Of a DNA stretch of 16,582 nucleotides, positions 6,647-14,014 are shown one piece after another. The position numbers and the translations under genes are program-made. Position 1 is the first letter of the stretch; each line of letters opens with the position of its first letter. Origin of the DNA: Bacillota bacterium (GTDB lineage Bacteria; Bacillota; Sulfobacillia; JAJZYS01; JAJYTV01); the NCBI GenBank assembly GCA_021786135.1, contig JAJYNV010000447.1, positions 1 to 16,582 of the forward strand. Direction: 5' to 3'. Under the pieces are notes generated by a model. It saw only the letters and a list, made by a program, of their open reading frames with translations, ran no database searches and was not told the DNA's origin.

Positions 6647-7822
6647 TCAAGCCAGGGCTTGCTCGAGGTCGCGGATCAGGTCGTCTGGGTCCTCGATGCC
6701 CACGGCGATGCGGACGAGATCAGGCGTGATGCCGCCCATCGCCTGGAACTCGGCCGGCACGAAGCGGTGCACCGCCGCCACGGGCTGGGTGATCAGCGAC
6801 TCGACCGAGCCGAGGCTGACGGCGCGCGCGAAGAGCTCCACGCGGTCGAGCAGGCGGTCGACGGCCGCCTGGCCGCCCTTCAGGCGGATGCTCAGCACGC
6901 CGCCGTAGCCCTTCATCTGACGCTTCGCCAGCTGATGCTGCGGGTGGCTCGGCAGTCCGGGGTAGAGGACCTCCGCCACGGCGGCGTGGCGGGCGAGGTA
7001 TTCGGCGACCGCCTGGCCGTTCTCGTTCTGCCGCGCCACCCTGAGACCGAGCGTCTTGAGGCCTCGCCCGAGCAGCCAGGCGTCGAAGGCGTTCAGCGTG
7101 CCGCCCACCTTGCGGGCGACATCGCTGCAGCCGAGGATGAAGTCGGCGCTGCCGGCGATGGCGCCGGCGATGACGTCGCTGTGCCCGTTGAGGTATTTCG
7201 TGCCGCTGTGGATGACGGCGTCCGCACCGAGCGCGAGCGGGCGCTGGTTCACCGGTGTCGCGAAGGTGTTGTCGACGATGACCTTGACCCCGTGCCGGTG
7301 CGCGACCTCCGCGATGGCGGAGATGTCGGCGAGCCGCAGCGCCGGGTTGCTCGGCGTCTCGAGGTGGATGACCTTCGTCTCGGGACGGAGCGCGGCCTCG
7401 ACCGCGGCCGGGTCGCCGAGGTCCATGAAGGTCGTCCCGACGCCGAAGCGGGGCAGGAGGTCGTGCAGGAGGCCGAAGCTGCCGCCGTAGATGTCCGCGT
7501 GCGCGATGATGTGGTCGCCGCTGCTGCAGACCGAAAGGAGAGCGGTCGAGACGGCTGCCATGCCCGATGCGACGACAAGGCACTTCTCGGCGCCTTCGAG
7601 TCTTGCGATCTTGGCCTCGGCCACCGTGAAGTTCGGGTTGCCGAGCCGCGTGTAGATGTAACCGGCCTTCTGTTCGTTCATGAAGTCCGCCATGCTCTCA
7701 TTGGTCGGGAAGGCGAAGGTCGACGTCTGATAGATGGGAGGCGTAACCGATCCGGAAACGGGATCCGGCGCCTCTCCTACGTGTACGAGCAGCGAATTGA
7801 GTCCTTTGAGGGTCTCCGCCAT
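6647..7822 (-). CDS. Cystathionine gamma-synthase / gamma-lyase family PLP enzyme
   Basis: 391 residues, full length for the Cys/Met-metabolism PLP family. Seen: YIYTRLGNPN (Y57, R59, phosphate contacts from the neighbouring subunit), ASGMAA (S86, G87, M88), Y112 stacking on PLP in ADIYGGSFGLL, D184 in VDNTFATP, and Lys209 in HSGTKYLNGHSD forming the internal aldimine. The residue after Tyr-Gly is Gly, not the Cys typical of methionine gamma-lyase, favouring cystathionine gamma-synthase or gamma-lyase of the transsulfuration pathway; the two cannot be separated by eye. ATG 7822 is preceded by AGAAAGGAAGACC, a strong ribosome site. It heads a two-gene unit with the LipL-like gene. The leader (7823-8028) shows no SAM riboswitch or complete T-box. 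Confidence 0.9.
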   Translation of the reverse strand: MAETLKGLNSLLVHVGEAPDPVSGSVTPPIYQTSTFAFPTNESMADFMNEQKAGYIYTRLGNPNFTVAEAKIARLEGAEKCLVVASGMAAVSTALLSVCSSGDHIIAHADIYGGSFGLLHDLLPRFGVGTTFMDLGDPAAVEAALRPETKVIHLETPSNPALRLADISAIAEVAHRHGVKVIVDNTFATPVNQRPLALGADAVIHSGTKYLNGHSDVIAGAIAGSADFILGCSDVARKVGGTLNAFDAWLLGRGLKTLGLRVARQNENGQAVAEYLARHAAVAEVLYPGLPSHPQHQLAKRQMKGYGGVLSIRLKGGQAAVDRLLDRVELFARAVSLGSVESLITQPVAAVHRFVPAEFQAMGGITPDLVRIAVGIEDPDDLIRDLEQALA

Positions 7823-8028
7823 CGAAGGTCTTCCTTTCTGCAGCGGTCTCTTGCAGCCGGTGGCAAGGACTCCCCCCGCACCACTCTAGCAGACGGGAGG
7901 ACTCGGCGCGATCAGGCTGGTCCCGGTAATAAGATGCCCAGGGAGCGACCGGGCGCCAGCGGCCGACCCGCAGCGTCGCGGAGGAGCGGGTGGAACTATC
8001 GCTCCCAGCACGTCAGGGGGGGTGCCAC

Positions 8029-8240
8029 GTGAAGTCAGGTCCCCTTGCGAGATCCTTGACCGCAGGCTGCGGGCTCCTTGCCGCCGGACTCTTGACGGCA
8101 GCCTGCAGCGGCGGGCCGCCAGGGGCTACAGGCCGCATGGCCGGTGCCATCAAGGCGAACCTTGGCGTGCCGCCCGCATCGCTGACCGGTCTCGACTTTC
8201 TGACAGAGCGGCAGGGATTCGTCGCTGCCGCTTCGTTCTC
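8029..8240 (+). pseudogene. 5' fragment of a lipoprotein of the Ycf48/BNR propeller type
   Basis: GTG 8029 follows CAGGGGGG at a good distance. It encodes a lipoprotein signal peptide (positively charged start, hydrophobic core, LLTAAC lipobox with Cys26, then a Ser/Gly/Pro-rich linker), followed by PPASLTGLDFLTERQGFVAAAS, the opening strand of a beta-propeller of the Ycf48/BNR type. After about codon 70 the frame stays open but turns into the antisense of the - strand BNR fragment and loses all protein character. Inference: the gene was cut at about 8240 by an inversion or by joining to another locus. Confidence 0.6.
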
Positions 8241-8905
8241 AGGGCACGTAGGACCAGTTGCGCCCACCGTCCGACGTGCGCACCGGCAGGTTCCCGACTG
8301 GAGACCACCTGCGCCCGCCATCCCGGCTCACGAGCAGAGCGCTCGGATCCTGCGGCAGCCCGATGCCGTGCAGGAGAGGCCCCTGGTCCGAGGCAAAGCC
8401 CGAGCTCGGCGCAGGCGGTGGCCACAGCTCCTGCAGAGACCCTTTGAGCGAAGTGCGGACCAGCGAGTTGCCGCCGCTCCCCACGGGCACCGGCCCTGCT
8501 ATCGCGTAGGCGACATCGCCGACGGGATCGAGCGCGGCAGGCGTGAAGCGGTGCGCAAAGTACTGGCGGAACGACTTGCCGCCATCGGTGGTCACCAGCA
8601 CGCCGCCGGCACCTGGACCGGCACCGGGCGAGAGTCCGATCCAGCCGACGAGGGGACTCGCGAAGTGGGGGCCGCTCGGCCAGCCCGGCTGGATGCCGGC
8701 TCTCCACGCATAGGAGGGCTGCAGGGTCTGCCAGCTCGCGCCTCCGTTCATCGTCACCTCGAGCCCCGGCAGGCAGCCGCCCATGGTGCAGCCCTGGAGA
8801 TTGTGCCGCGAAGCCGACCGACGGGCTAAGGCAGTCGAGGGCGAAGGCGTGCAACCTTAGGAGCAGTCGGCTTCTGGTGCTCCTTAGTCTCGCGCGCAAT
8901 GGCAA
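8239..8905 (-). pseudogene. BNR/Ycf48-like beta-propeller fragment, inverted and frameshifted
   Basis: On the - strand, two frames carry one propeller. The upstream frame (TTG 8905) reads LHAFALDCLSPSVGFAAQ; the next frame then reads GCLPGLEVTMNGGASW, with a one-base shift between about 8800 and 8830. It continues with GGVLVTTDGGKSF, SALLVSRDGGRRW and VRTSDGGRNWSYVP to TGA 8239. The repeated T/S-x-DGG-x-x-W units are BNR/Ycf48-type blades. There is no signal peptide or proper start on this strand, but one lies head-on at 8029 on the other. Best explanation: residual body of the same lipoprotein, inverted. Alternative: two convergent truncated paralogues. Confidence 0.6.
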
Positions 8906-8941
8906 TTATGGAGCGATCTGACTAAGGTCAGAGGGAGGAAC

Positions 8942-8983
8942 ATGCATATAGGTCGGAAAATAATCTCCAGGGTCGTACTTTAG
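8942..8983 (+). CDS. Possible 13-codon leader peptide upstream of the histidine kinase
   Basis: ATG 8942 follows GAGGGAGGAAC, a ribosome site better than that of the kinase gene itself. It encodes MHIGRKIISRVVL then TAG; the kinase ATG lies 70 nt further on. The surrounding 40 nt are unusually AT-rich. A small hairpin TCTGAC/GTCAGA (8917-8932) precedes it. It could be a leader, a truncated gene start left by the nearby rearrangement, or chance. Confidence 0.2.
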   Translation: MHIGRKIISRVVL

Positions 8984-9053
8984 GAGACTGTCCGCGCACC
9001 ACAATCAGGGGGAGGTGCCGCGCCGACCTCGGCTATGAGGTCGCCCGCACACC

Positions 9054-10973
9054 ATGGAAAGGTCCATTCAAGCCTACTATGCGGCCCTCATGGGCGACCG
9101 ACAGGGCATCATCGCCGCACTGGACGGCGAAGGCATGATCCGTTGGGTCAGCCCCGAGGTGCAGTCCGTCCTCGGCTATGAACCGGCCGCGCTCGTCGGT
9201 CTCTATATGCTGGATTTCGTCGCGGAGAACGAGGTGGACGTGGTCCGCTCGCGCCTGCGAGACCTCCTGGCGCATCCCGGCGCGCTCATGCGCACGAGGA
9301 TTCTCTTGCGCCACGCCGATGGCACCTATCGCACCCTGTCGGTGGTCAGCCGGGATCTCCGGCAGACGGCCGGCATTGGCGAGGTGGTCGTGCACCTGCA
9401 CGACGTCACCGGCGAGCGACAGCTCATGGACGAGCTCGAGGAGAGTCGCAGCCAGCTTGCGGAGGCGTACCAGATCGCCGGCCTCGGGAGCTGGGAGTGG
9501 AACCTGCAGGACACCGAAGTGCGGTTCTCCGATCAGCTCCTGCACCTCCTGGGCTGGAAGAGACAGCCGAGTACGCGCTGGAACGATCTCCGCCACCTCT
9601 TCATCCACCCGGAGGACCTTGTGCGGGTCGAGCAGGCCGTGCGCGCGTGGCAGGTGCGCGCGCCGCTCAACCTCGAGTTTCGCATCGTCTGGCCGGACGG
9701 CCGTGTCCGGCAGTGGCTGCTGCACGCGCAGAACTTCACCGACGCGCAGGGACACAGGCTGCGCATCGCAGGCGTCGCCATGGACATCACGGAGCGGCGC
9801 CAGGCGGAGGCCGAGCTCTTCCGGGCGCAGAAGCTGGAGGCCCTCGACCAGCTGGCGGCCGGCATCGCGCATGACTTCAACAATCTCCTCACCGTGATCC
9901 AGGGCAACCTCTCCCTGGCCAAGGATTCGCTCGCGGACCATGCCTCAGAGCCACTGCTGGCCGAGGCCGAGGCGGCCTGCAACCGTGCGGCGTACCTCGC
10001 GCACCAACTGTCGCGGTATGCGCGCGCAAGCAGCGCCCGCAGCTTCGAGCCCACGCATCTGCGCCCGCTCTTGACCGATGTGATCCCCTTCCTGCTGCGC
10101 GGATCGCGCGTGCGCAGCGAGATGAAGGTGGCCGACGACGTCCTCCCGGTGCAGGGCGACGCTGGCGCCTTGGCGCAGGTGCTGCAGAACCTGGTGATGA
10201 ACGCCATGGCGGCCATGCCGGACGGCGGCGTGCTGCGCACCGAGGCGGAGAATGCGCTCCTGCCCGATGCGGATCCCGCGGTGCCGCTGCCGGAGGGCCG
10301 CTACGTGCGCCTACTGGTGGCAGACTCCGGGCGCGGCGTCGCGCCCGAGCACCTGCCGCGCATCTTCGATCCCTATTTCACCACGCGCCAGGACGGCCAG
10401 GGGCTCGGCCTCGCCACCACCCAGCGCATCGTCCTCAACCACCAGGGGCACATCGCGGTCAGCTCCAGTACGGGCCAGGGTACGCTGTTCACGATCTACC
10501 TGCCGGCCGCCGAGATCGGGGCGACCGGCATCGAGAGCGGCGCGGGTACGGCGCCCTCGGAGCTGGCACGGGGCGTAAGGGCGCTGCTGGTGGATGATGA
10601 GGCTCTGGTGCGCAGCGCCGGCGCGCGCATGCTCAAGGAACTGGGCTGTCGCGTCGAGGTGGCGGGGGACAGCGGGCAGGCCCTGGGGCTGATGCGCAGG
10701 GCCATGACCAAGGGACATCCCTTTGAGGTGGTCGTCCTCGACGTCACGATGCCCAACGACCTCGGCGCGGCCGAACTCCTCCAAAGGCTCCGGGCCATCG
10801 ATCCCATGCTGCGCGCCGTGGTGTCGAGCGGCTATCCACATCATGAGACCATGCGCGCGCCCCGCGACTATGGCTTCCGGACGGCGCTGCCGAAGCCGTA
10901 CGGGCTCGCAGAGCTCCGCGGGGCCCTGGTGACAGCCCTCGCGGAGGTTGAGCCACCCCGCCGCGAGCCTTGA
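9054..10973 (+). CDS. PAS-PAS hybrid sensor histidine kinase with C-terminal receiver
   Basis: 639 residues. Order: PAS domain (about 15-120, with GMIRWVSPEVQSVLGYEP), second PAS/PAC (about 140-250, ending VAMDITERRQAE), HisKA with phospho-acceptor His273 in AAGIAHDFNNLLTVI, HATPase with N-box N383 (QNLVMNAMAAM), G1 D424 (DSGRGV) and G2 at 448-452 (GQGLGL), then a receiver (about 508-630) with D514/D515, phospho-acceptor Asp563 in VVLDVTMPN and Lys614 in LPKPY. No transmembrane segment or signal peptide, so it is a cytosolic sensor; the ligand is unknown. The H-box AHDFNNLL is the NtrB/BvgS-like HWE-free type common in PAS hybrid kinases. The start ATG has only a weak upstream GAGG; an in-frame GTG at 9015 is cut off by a TGA. 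No response regulator gene is adjacent, so output must be elsewhere. Confidence 0.92.
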   Translation: MERSIQAYYAALMGDRQGIIAALDGEGMIRWVSPEVQSVLGYEPAALVGLYMLDFVAENEVDVVRSRLRDLLAHPGALMRTRILLRHADGTYRTLSVVSRDLRQTAGIGEVVVHLHDVTGERQLMDELEESRSQLAEAYQIAGLGSWEWNLQDTEVRFSDQLLHLLGWKRQPSTRWNDLRHLFIHPEDLVRVEQAVRAWQVRAPLNLEFRIVWPDGRVRQWLLHAQNFTDAQGHRLRIAGVAMDITERRQAEAELFRAQKLEALDQLAAGIAHDFNNLLTVIQGNLSLAKDSLADHASEPLLAEAEAACNRAAYLAHQLSRYARASSARSFEPTHLRPLLTDVIPFLLRGSRVRSEMKVADDVLPVQGDAGALAQVLQNLVMNAMAAMPDGGVLRTEAENALLPDADPAVPLPEGRYVRLLVADSGRGVAPEHLPRIFDPYFTTRQDGQGLGLATTQRIVLNHQGHIAVSSSTGQGTLFTIYLPAAEIGATGIESGAGTAPSELARGVRALLVDDEALVRSAGARMLKELGCRVEVAGDSGQALGLMRRAMTKGHPFEVVVLDVTMPNDLGAAELLQRLRAIDPMLRAVVSSGYPHHETMRAPRDYGFRTALPKPYGLAELRGALVTALAEVEPPRREP

Positions 10974-11004
10974 GCAGCGGGCACGGACAGGGAAGACCGG
11001 CCTC

Positions 11005-11709
11005 TCAGCGGCCCTCTACGTACTGCCTGCGCAGCAGGAATCCGGTAGCGGACATTACCACCAGGAACCATAGTCCCAGAGCAAGGTTCGTCTGGGTCGC
11101 CGCGAAGCTGCCAGCGAGACCTGCGTCGAGAGCCGACAGCGACAGAACCGATGGCAGCCAGCCGAGCAGAGCGTGGAGGGCGGTGTACGACTTGAGGCCG
11201 GGCGCCGTGACGGCGCCCAGGAAGAGCACCAGCATGACGACGGTGGAGATCATGCTGCCCGTCCGCGCCGACCGGCCGCCGATGCCGATGAGGACGCCGA
11301 TCGCGGTGGCGAGCGCGGCGCCGAAGAGTGCGTAGAGCGCGAGCGGCAGGGTCAGGGGGGCGCTGCCGCGATCGGCGAGGAACACGAGGAGCTCGCTTGC
11401 CAACGTGACGAGAGAGAGCAGGAAGGCCTGCGCGAAGAGCAGCCAGCCGACCGGCACCGGGCTCAGGCGCAGCGCCTGCCAGGTGCCCTGTTCGCGCTCC
11501 TCGAGCCAGTGGCCCGACGAGAGCATGAGGCCGGTCATGAGCTGGGCGAAGACGAGCCAGAGAGCGCTGAAGGGCTGCTCCGCGCTGCCGCCGGCGTGCA
11601 GGACCGCCCAGCTCAGACCCGCCGGCAACAGGACCATCACCCAGAGCATGGAGTTCTTGCCCATGTCCCTCAGCCACTCGCGCACCACCGCAAGCATGGT
11701 CCGGGCCAT
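11005..11709 (-). CDS. ABC-2-type exporter permease
   Basis: 234 residues with about six hydrophobic segments (SMLWVMVLLPAGLSWAVL; ALWLVFAQLMTGLML; WLLFAQAFLLSLVTLA; LALYALFGAALATAIGVLIG; TVVMLVLFLGAV; a C-terminal LALGLWFLVVMSA) and a cytosolic loop with EEREQGTWQALRLSPV, the usual ABC-2 permease coupling loop. ATG 11709 is favoured because GAGGAGG lies 7 nt before it; GTG 11715 would overlap the ATPase stop by 4 nt (GTGA) and is possible. It pairs with the ATPase immediately upstream; one permease implies a homodimer. Substrate not evident: drug or peptide export or a bacteriocin-type efflux are typical of PadR-controlled systems. Confidence 0.88.
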   Translation of the reverse strand: MARTMLAVVREWLRDMGKNSMLWVMVLLPAGLSWAVLHAGGSAEQPFSALWLVFAQLMTGLMLSSGHWLEEREQGTWQALRLSPVPVGWLLFAQAFLLSLVTLASELLVFLADRGSAPLTLPLALYALFGAALATAIGVLIGIGGRSARTGSMISTVVMLVLFLGAVTAPGLKSYTALHALLGWLPSVLSLSALDAGLAGSFAATQTNLALGLWFLVVMSATGFLLRRQYVEGR

Positions 11710-11711
11710 CG

Positions 11712-12566
11712 TCACGCCTCCTCACCGCTGGTCAGCCGCCGGTAGACGTCGTCGAGCGTGCCGGTCGTGTCGATCTGCAGCACCTGATGCTGCGACAGGA
11801 CCCTGAGCAGAAGTTCGGGGGCACCCGCGTCGTCGAGAGGCACTGCAGCCTCCCGCAGCGAGCCGCCCTCCCACCAGCGGATGCGGACGCGGCGCCCCTG
11901 CTGGGCCGCGATGAGATGTGCCGGCGTGTCGAGAGCCACGAGTTTGCCCTGGCTGAGTATGCCGACGCGGTCGCACAGTTGCGCCGCCTCCACCATGTCG
12001 TGGGTGGTGAGAAGCATCGTGACGCCTTCCTGGCGGAGGCTCCGCAGGACGTCGTGCAGAAGCCGGGCGGCGTTCGGATCGAGTCCGCTCGTCGGCTCGT
12101 CCAGGAACAGCACCTTGGGGCGGGAGACCAGGGCACGGGCGACCATCGTGCGCTGGCGCCAGCCCTTGGAGAGCGAGCGCACCTGCCGCTGGCGGTAAGG
12201 CTCGAGCCCGAGACGCCCGATCGCATCCTCGACGTTGGTCCGGGGGGCGCCGTGCAGCGCACGCGCGAGGTGGAGATTCTCCTCCACGCTGAGGCGAGGG
12301 TAGAGGGCGGGCAGCTCGAAGACGACGCCGATCTCGCGCAGCATCGCCTGGCGGCCGTGCACAACATCGCAGCCTGCGACGGACGCACGTCCCGAGGTTG
12401 GGCGCACGAGGCCCGTCAACATGCGCACCGTTGTGGTCTTGCCGGCGCCGTTCGGGCCGAGGAGACCGAAGAGCTCCCCTTCGGCGACGTCGAAGGAGAC
12501 GTCGTTGACGGCTGCCGTCTGGCCGAAACGCTTCAAGAGCCCTTCCACCTCAATCATCGCCGGCAT
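11712..12566 (-). CDS. ABC transporter ATP-binding protein (CcmA-type)
   Basis: 284 residues. Walker A GPNGAGKTT (37-45), signature SLSKGWRQR (131-139, the K-G variant usual for CcmA-type exporters), Walker B VLFLDEPTSGLDP (152-164, E157 catalytic), H-loop His189 in TTHD. The Q-loop position reads VVFELPALYPRLSV, with Glu rather than Gln, as in some exporter ATPases. A longer frame reaches 12740 but overlaps padR by nearly 200 nt and its extra residues look out of frame; ATG 12566 with GGAGATGG just upstream is the better start and overlaps the padR end by 17 nt, so the pair is translationally coupled. C-terminal residues after about 220 form a regulatory tail. Confidence 0.92.
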   Translation of the reverse strand: MPAMIEVEGLLKRFGQTAAVNDVSFDVAEGELFGLLGPNGAGKTTTVRMLTGLVRPTSGRASVAGCDVVHGRQAMLREIGVVFELPALYPRLSVEENLHLARALHGAPRTNVEDAIGRLGLEPYRQRQVRSLSKGWRQRTMVARALVSRPKVLFLDEPTSGLDPNAARLLHDVLRSLRQEGVTMLLTTHDMVEAAQLCDRVGILSQGKLVALDTPAHLIAAQQGRRVRIRWWEGGSLREAAVPLDDAGAPELLLRVLSQHQVLQIDTTGTLDDVYRRLTSGEEA

Positions 12567-13077
12567 CGAGACCCATCTCCTTCGCAAGTTCGAGGAGCCA
12601 TCGGCGCTCGTCGGCGATCTGACGCCGCTGGAATGTGTGCACAGCCGTGGACCAGGGGGTGTGGCCGGGCAGGGAGGCGACCTCCGCCATGTGCCTTTGC
12701 TCCGCGTCGAGCCAGAGAAGTCGCTCTCGCACCAGGGCACTGCGCGCCGCGGGCGCGATGAGGAACCAGAGCGAAAGGCTGAGAAAGAAGCGCCGCCGGT
12801 CCAGGGCGTTCTTTGGGTCGGCCACCAGGGTGCGCAGGCGTTCGAAGCCCCTTGGCGCGATCGTGTAGACCTTGCGCGGCGGCGCCCCTTTGACCGGGGA
12901 CTGGTCCTGCGCCACTGAGACGGCGCCCTGCTCCTCGAGACGTCTGAGGGTCGTGTAGAGCCGCTTGGTGTCGAAGGTCTCGTTCGGGCCGATCATGCGG
13001 TCGGCCTCCTCGAGGAGGAGGTAGCCGTGCTTCGGCTTTTCGAGCAGGAGGGCAAGGACCACAGTTTCATTGACCAT
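12550..13077 (-). CDS. PadR-family transcriptional regulator
   Basis: 175 residues. The N-terminal winged helix (about 1-90) has VVLALLLEKPKHGYLLLEEAD, FDTKRLYTTLRRLEEQGAVSV and the wing KVYTIAPRGFERL, all typical of PadR. The C-terminal part (about 100-175) is helical (RRRFFLSLSLWF, ERLLWLDAEQRHMAEV), the dimerisation or sensing domain. ATG 13077 is chosen because AGAGGTGG lies 5 nt before it; an ATG 48 nt upstream lies inside the operator. The gene heads the unit padR, ATPase, permease. Inference: it represses its own operon and is relieved by the exporter's substrate, as for PadR/LmrA-type systems. Confidence 0.9.
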   Translation of the reverse strand: MVNETVVLALLLEKPKHGYLLLEEADRMIGPNETFDTKRLYTTLRRLEEQGAVSVAQDQSPVKGAPPRKVYTIAPRGFERLRTLVADPKNALDRRRFFLSLSLWFLIAPAARSALVRERLLWLDAEQRHMAEVASLPGHTPWSTAVHTFQRRQIADERRWLLELAKEMGLDAGDD

Positions 13078-13090
13078 GCGCGCCACCTCT

Positions 13091-13106
13091 ATGTGAAACA
13101 TCACAT
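13091..13106. promoter_or_regulatory. PadR-type operator upstream of padR
   Basis: ATGT-GAAACATC-ACAT: an exact ATGT-N8-ACAT dyad, the half-site layout known for PadR proteins, within the larger palindrome ATGTGA-AACA-TCACAT. It lies 13 nt upstream of the padR start and would cover the promoter or ribosome site. Confidence 0.7.
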
Positions 13107-13134
13107 ATGAGTGAAGACATTGCAAGTGGTAGAT

Positions 13135-13171
13135 GCAACCGGACGGGCTGGGTCAAAGCCCGTCCGGTTGC
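13135..13171. terminator. 15-bp hairpin between the HAD gene and padR
   Basis: GCAACCGGACGGGCT (13135-13149) pairs perfectly with AGCCCGTCCGGTTGC (13157-13171), loop GGGTCAA. It lies 24 nt beyond the stop of the HAD gene on the - strand and just upstream of the padR promoter, where a terminator is expected. There is no T-tract. Confidence 0.55.
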
Positions 13172-13195
13172 CTGAGATCCATGAGGCGCGTTGCC

Positions 13196-13888
13196 CTAGA
13201 GGAACTGCGTAAGCTCCCCGAGCGAGCGGATGCGCAGATCCGGGACGTCCGCGTATGCTCCGAAGCGGTCGTAGAGTACGGGCCTGAGGCCGGCGCGTCG
13301 GGCGCCTGCGACGTCGACGTCGAGAAGGTCGCCCACGTAGGCCGCCTCGTACGAAGCGAGCCCGAACTGCGCCAGCGCCAGACGGAAGATGGCCGGGTTG
13401 GGCTTCTCGATGCCCACATGCGACGAATCGATCACGAGGTCGAGGAACGTTCCGAGACCTGCGAGGTCAAGGTGGTGCGCCGCGCGGCCATCGGAGTTCG
13501 AGATGACACCGAGGAGCAGATCGCGAGCCTTGAGCTCACCGAGCATATCCCGCGCTTCCGGAGCCGCGCAGCGCCAGAGGCCCTGCGGATGCTCGTCGTC
13601 CTCCCTCTGCACCCTGCGGGCAAACTCCGCCGCTGCAACTGGTTCAAGCCCGATCGCCGACCCGATCGCCGCGAAGGACTCCTGGACGAGCGATGATGCC
13701 TCCTGCGGCGCGGGTGTCGTGGCGTAGCGCAGCCCGCTGCGGCGCAGGAGGCTTGCGCCTGCGAGACCGATCTCCTCCTCCGTGGCGCCCTCTGCGCCCA
13801 GACGTCGTGCCAGGGCGGCAAGCCATGGGTAGTCGAGCTCGAGGAGTGTGTTGCCGCCGTCGAAGAGAACCGCCTTCAGCCCGGCCAC
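13196..13888 (-). CDS. HAD-superfamily hydrolase
   Basis: 230 residues. Motif I is AVLFDGGNTLL with nucleophile Asp10, and Gly12 replaces the usual second Asp (a variant common in this HAD subgroup); motif II GVISNSDG (S130); motif III GIEKPNPAIF (K162); motif IV YVGDLLDVDVAGAR (D187, D190). A helical cap occupies about 17-110. GTG 13888 is chosen because AAGGAGG ends 7 nt before it; a longer frame from 13924 lacks a site. Substrate unknown: phosphatases of sugar phosphates, phosphoglycolate or nucleotide-like molecules share this architecture. Gly12 may shift it towards phosphatase-like or dehalogenase-like chemistry; this is not decidable here. The gene has its own leader and a hairpin at its end, so it is likely transcribed alone. 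Confidence 0.85.
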   Translation of the reverse strand: MAGLKAVLFDGGNTLLELDYPWLAALARRLGAEGATEEEIGLAGASLLRRSGLRYATTPAPQEASSLVQESFAAIGSAIGLEPVAAAEFARRVQREDDEHPQGLWRCAAPEARDMLGELKARDLLLGVISNSDGRAAHHLDLAGLGTFLDLVIDSSHVGIEKPNPAIFRLALAQFGLASYEAAYVGDLLDVDVAGARRAGLRPVLYDRFGAYADVPDLRIRSLGELTQFL

Positions 13889-14014
13889 CGGCAGGCCTCC
13901 TTCCAAAAGGGAAGCTCTCGGCACCAGCGTAGCACAGCCTGGCCAGGTAAGGGTCAGGACAACGCGAGCCTCCCGCTCCTCTCTTGGCTGGCTGGGAGTT
14001 TCGCGGCAGCGGTG

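Noticed and set aside
7983..8005. T-box-like GGGTGGAAC sequence
   Set aside because: It sits in a small GGAGCG/CGCTCC hairpin without a specifier loop or terminator and faces the broken lipoprotein, not a biosynthetic gene.
5882..8032. A 716-residue frame on the + strand opposite the LipL-like and cystathionine enzymes
   Set aside because: It is the antisense of two well-supported - strand genes; its Arg/Asp/Val/Glu composition lacks any domain.
12567..12740. N-terminal extension of the ABC ATPase frame
   Set aside because: It overlaps the padR coding sequence, is Pro/Ser/Arg-rich and unlike ABC proteins; ATG 12566 has a ribosome site.
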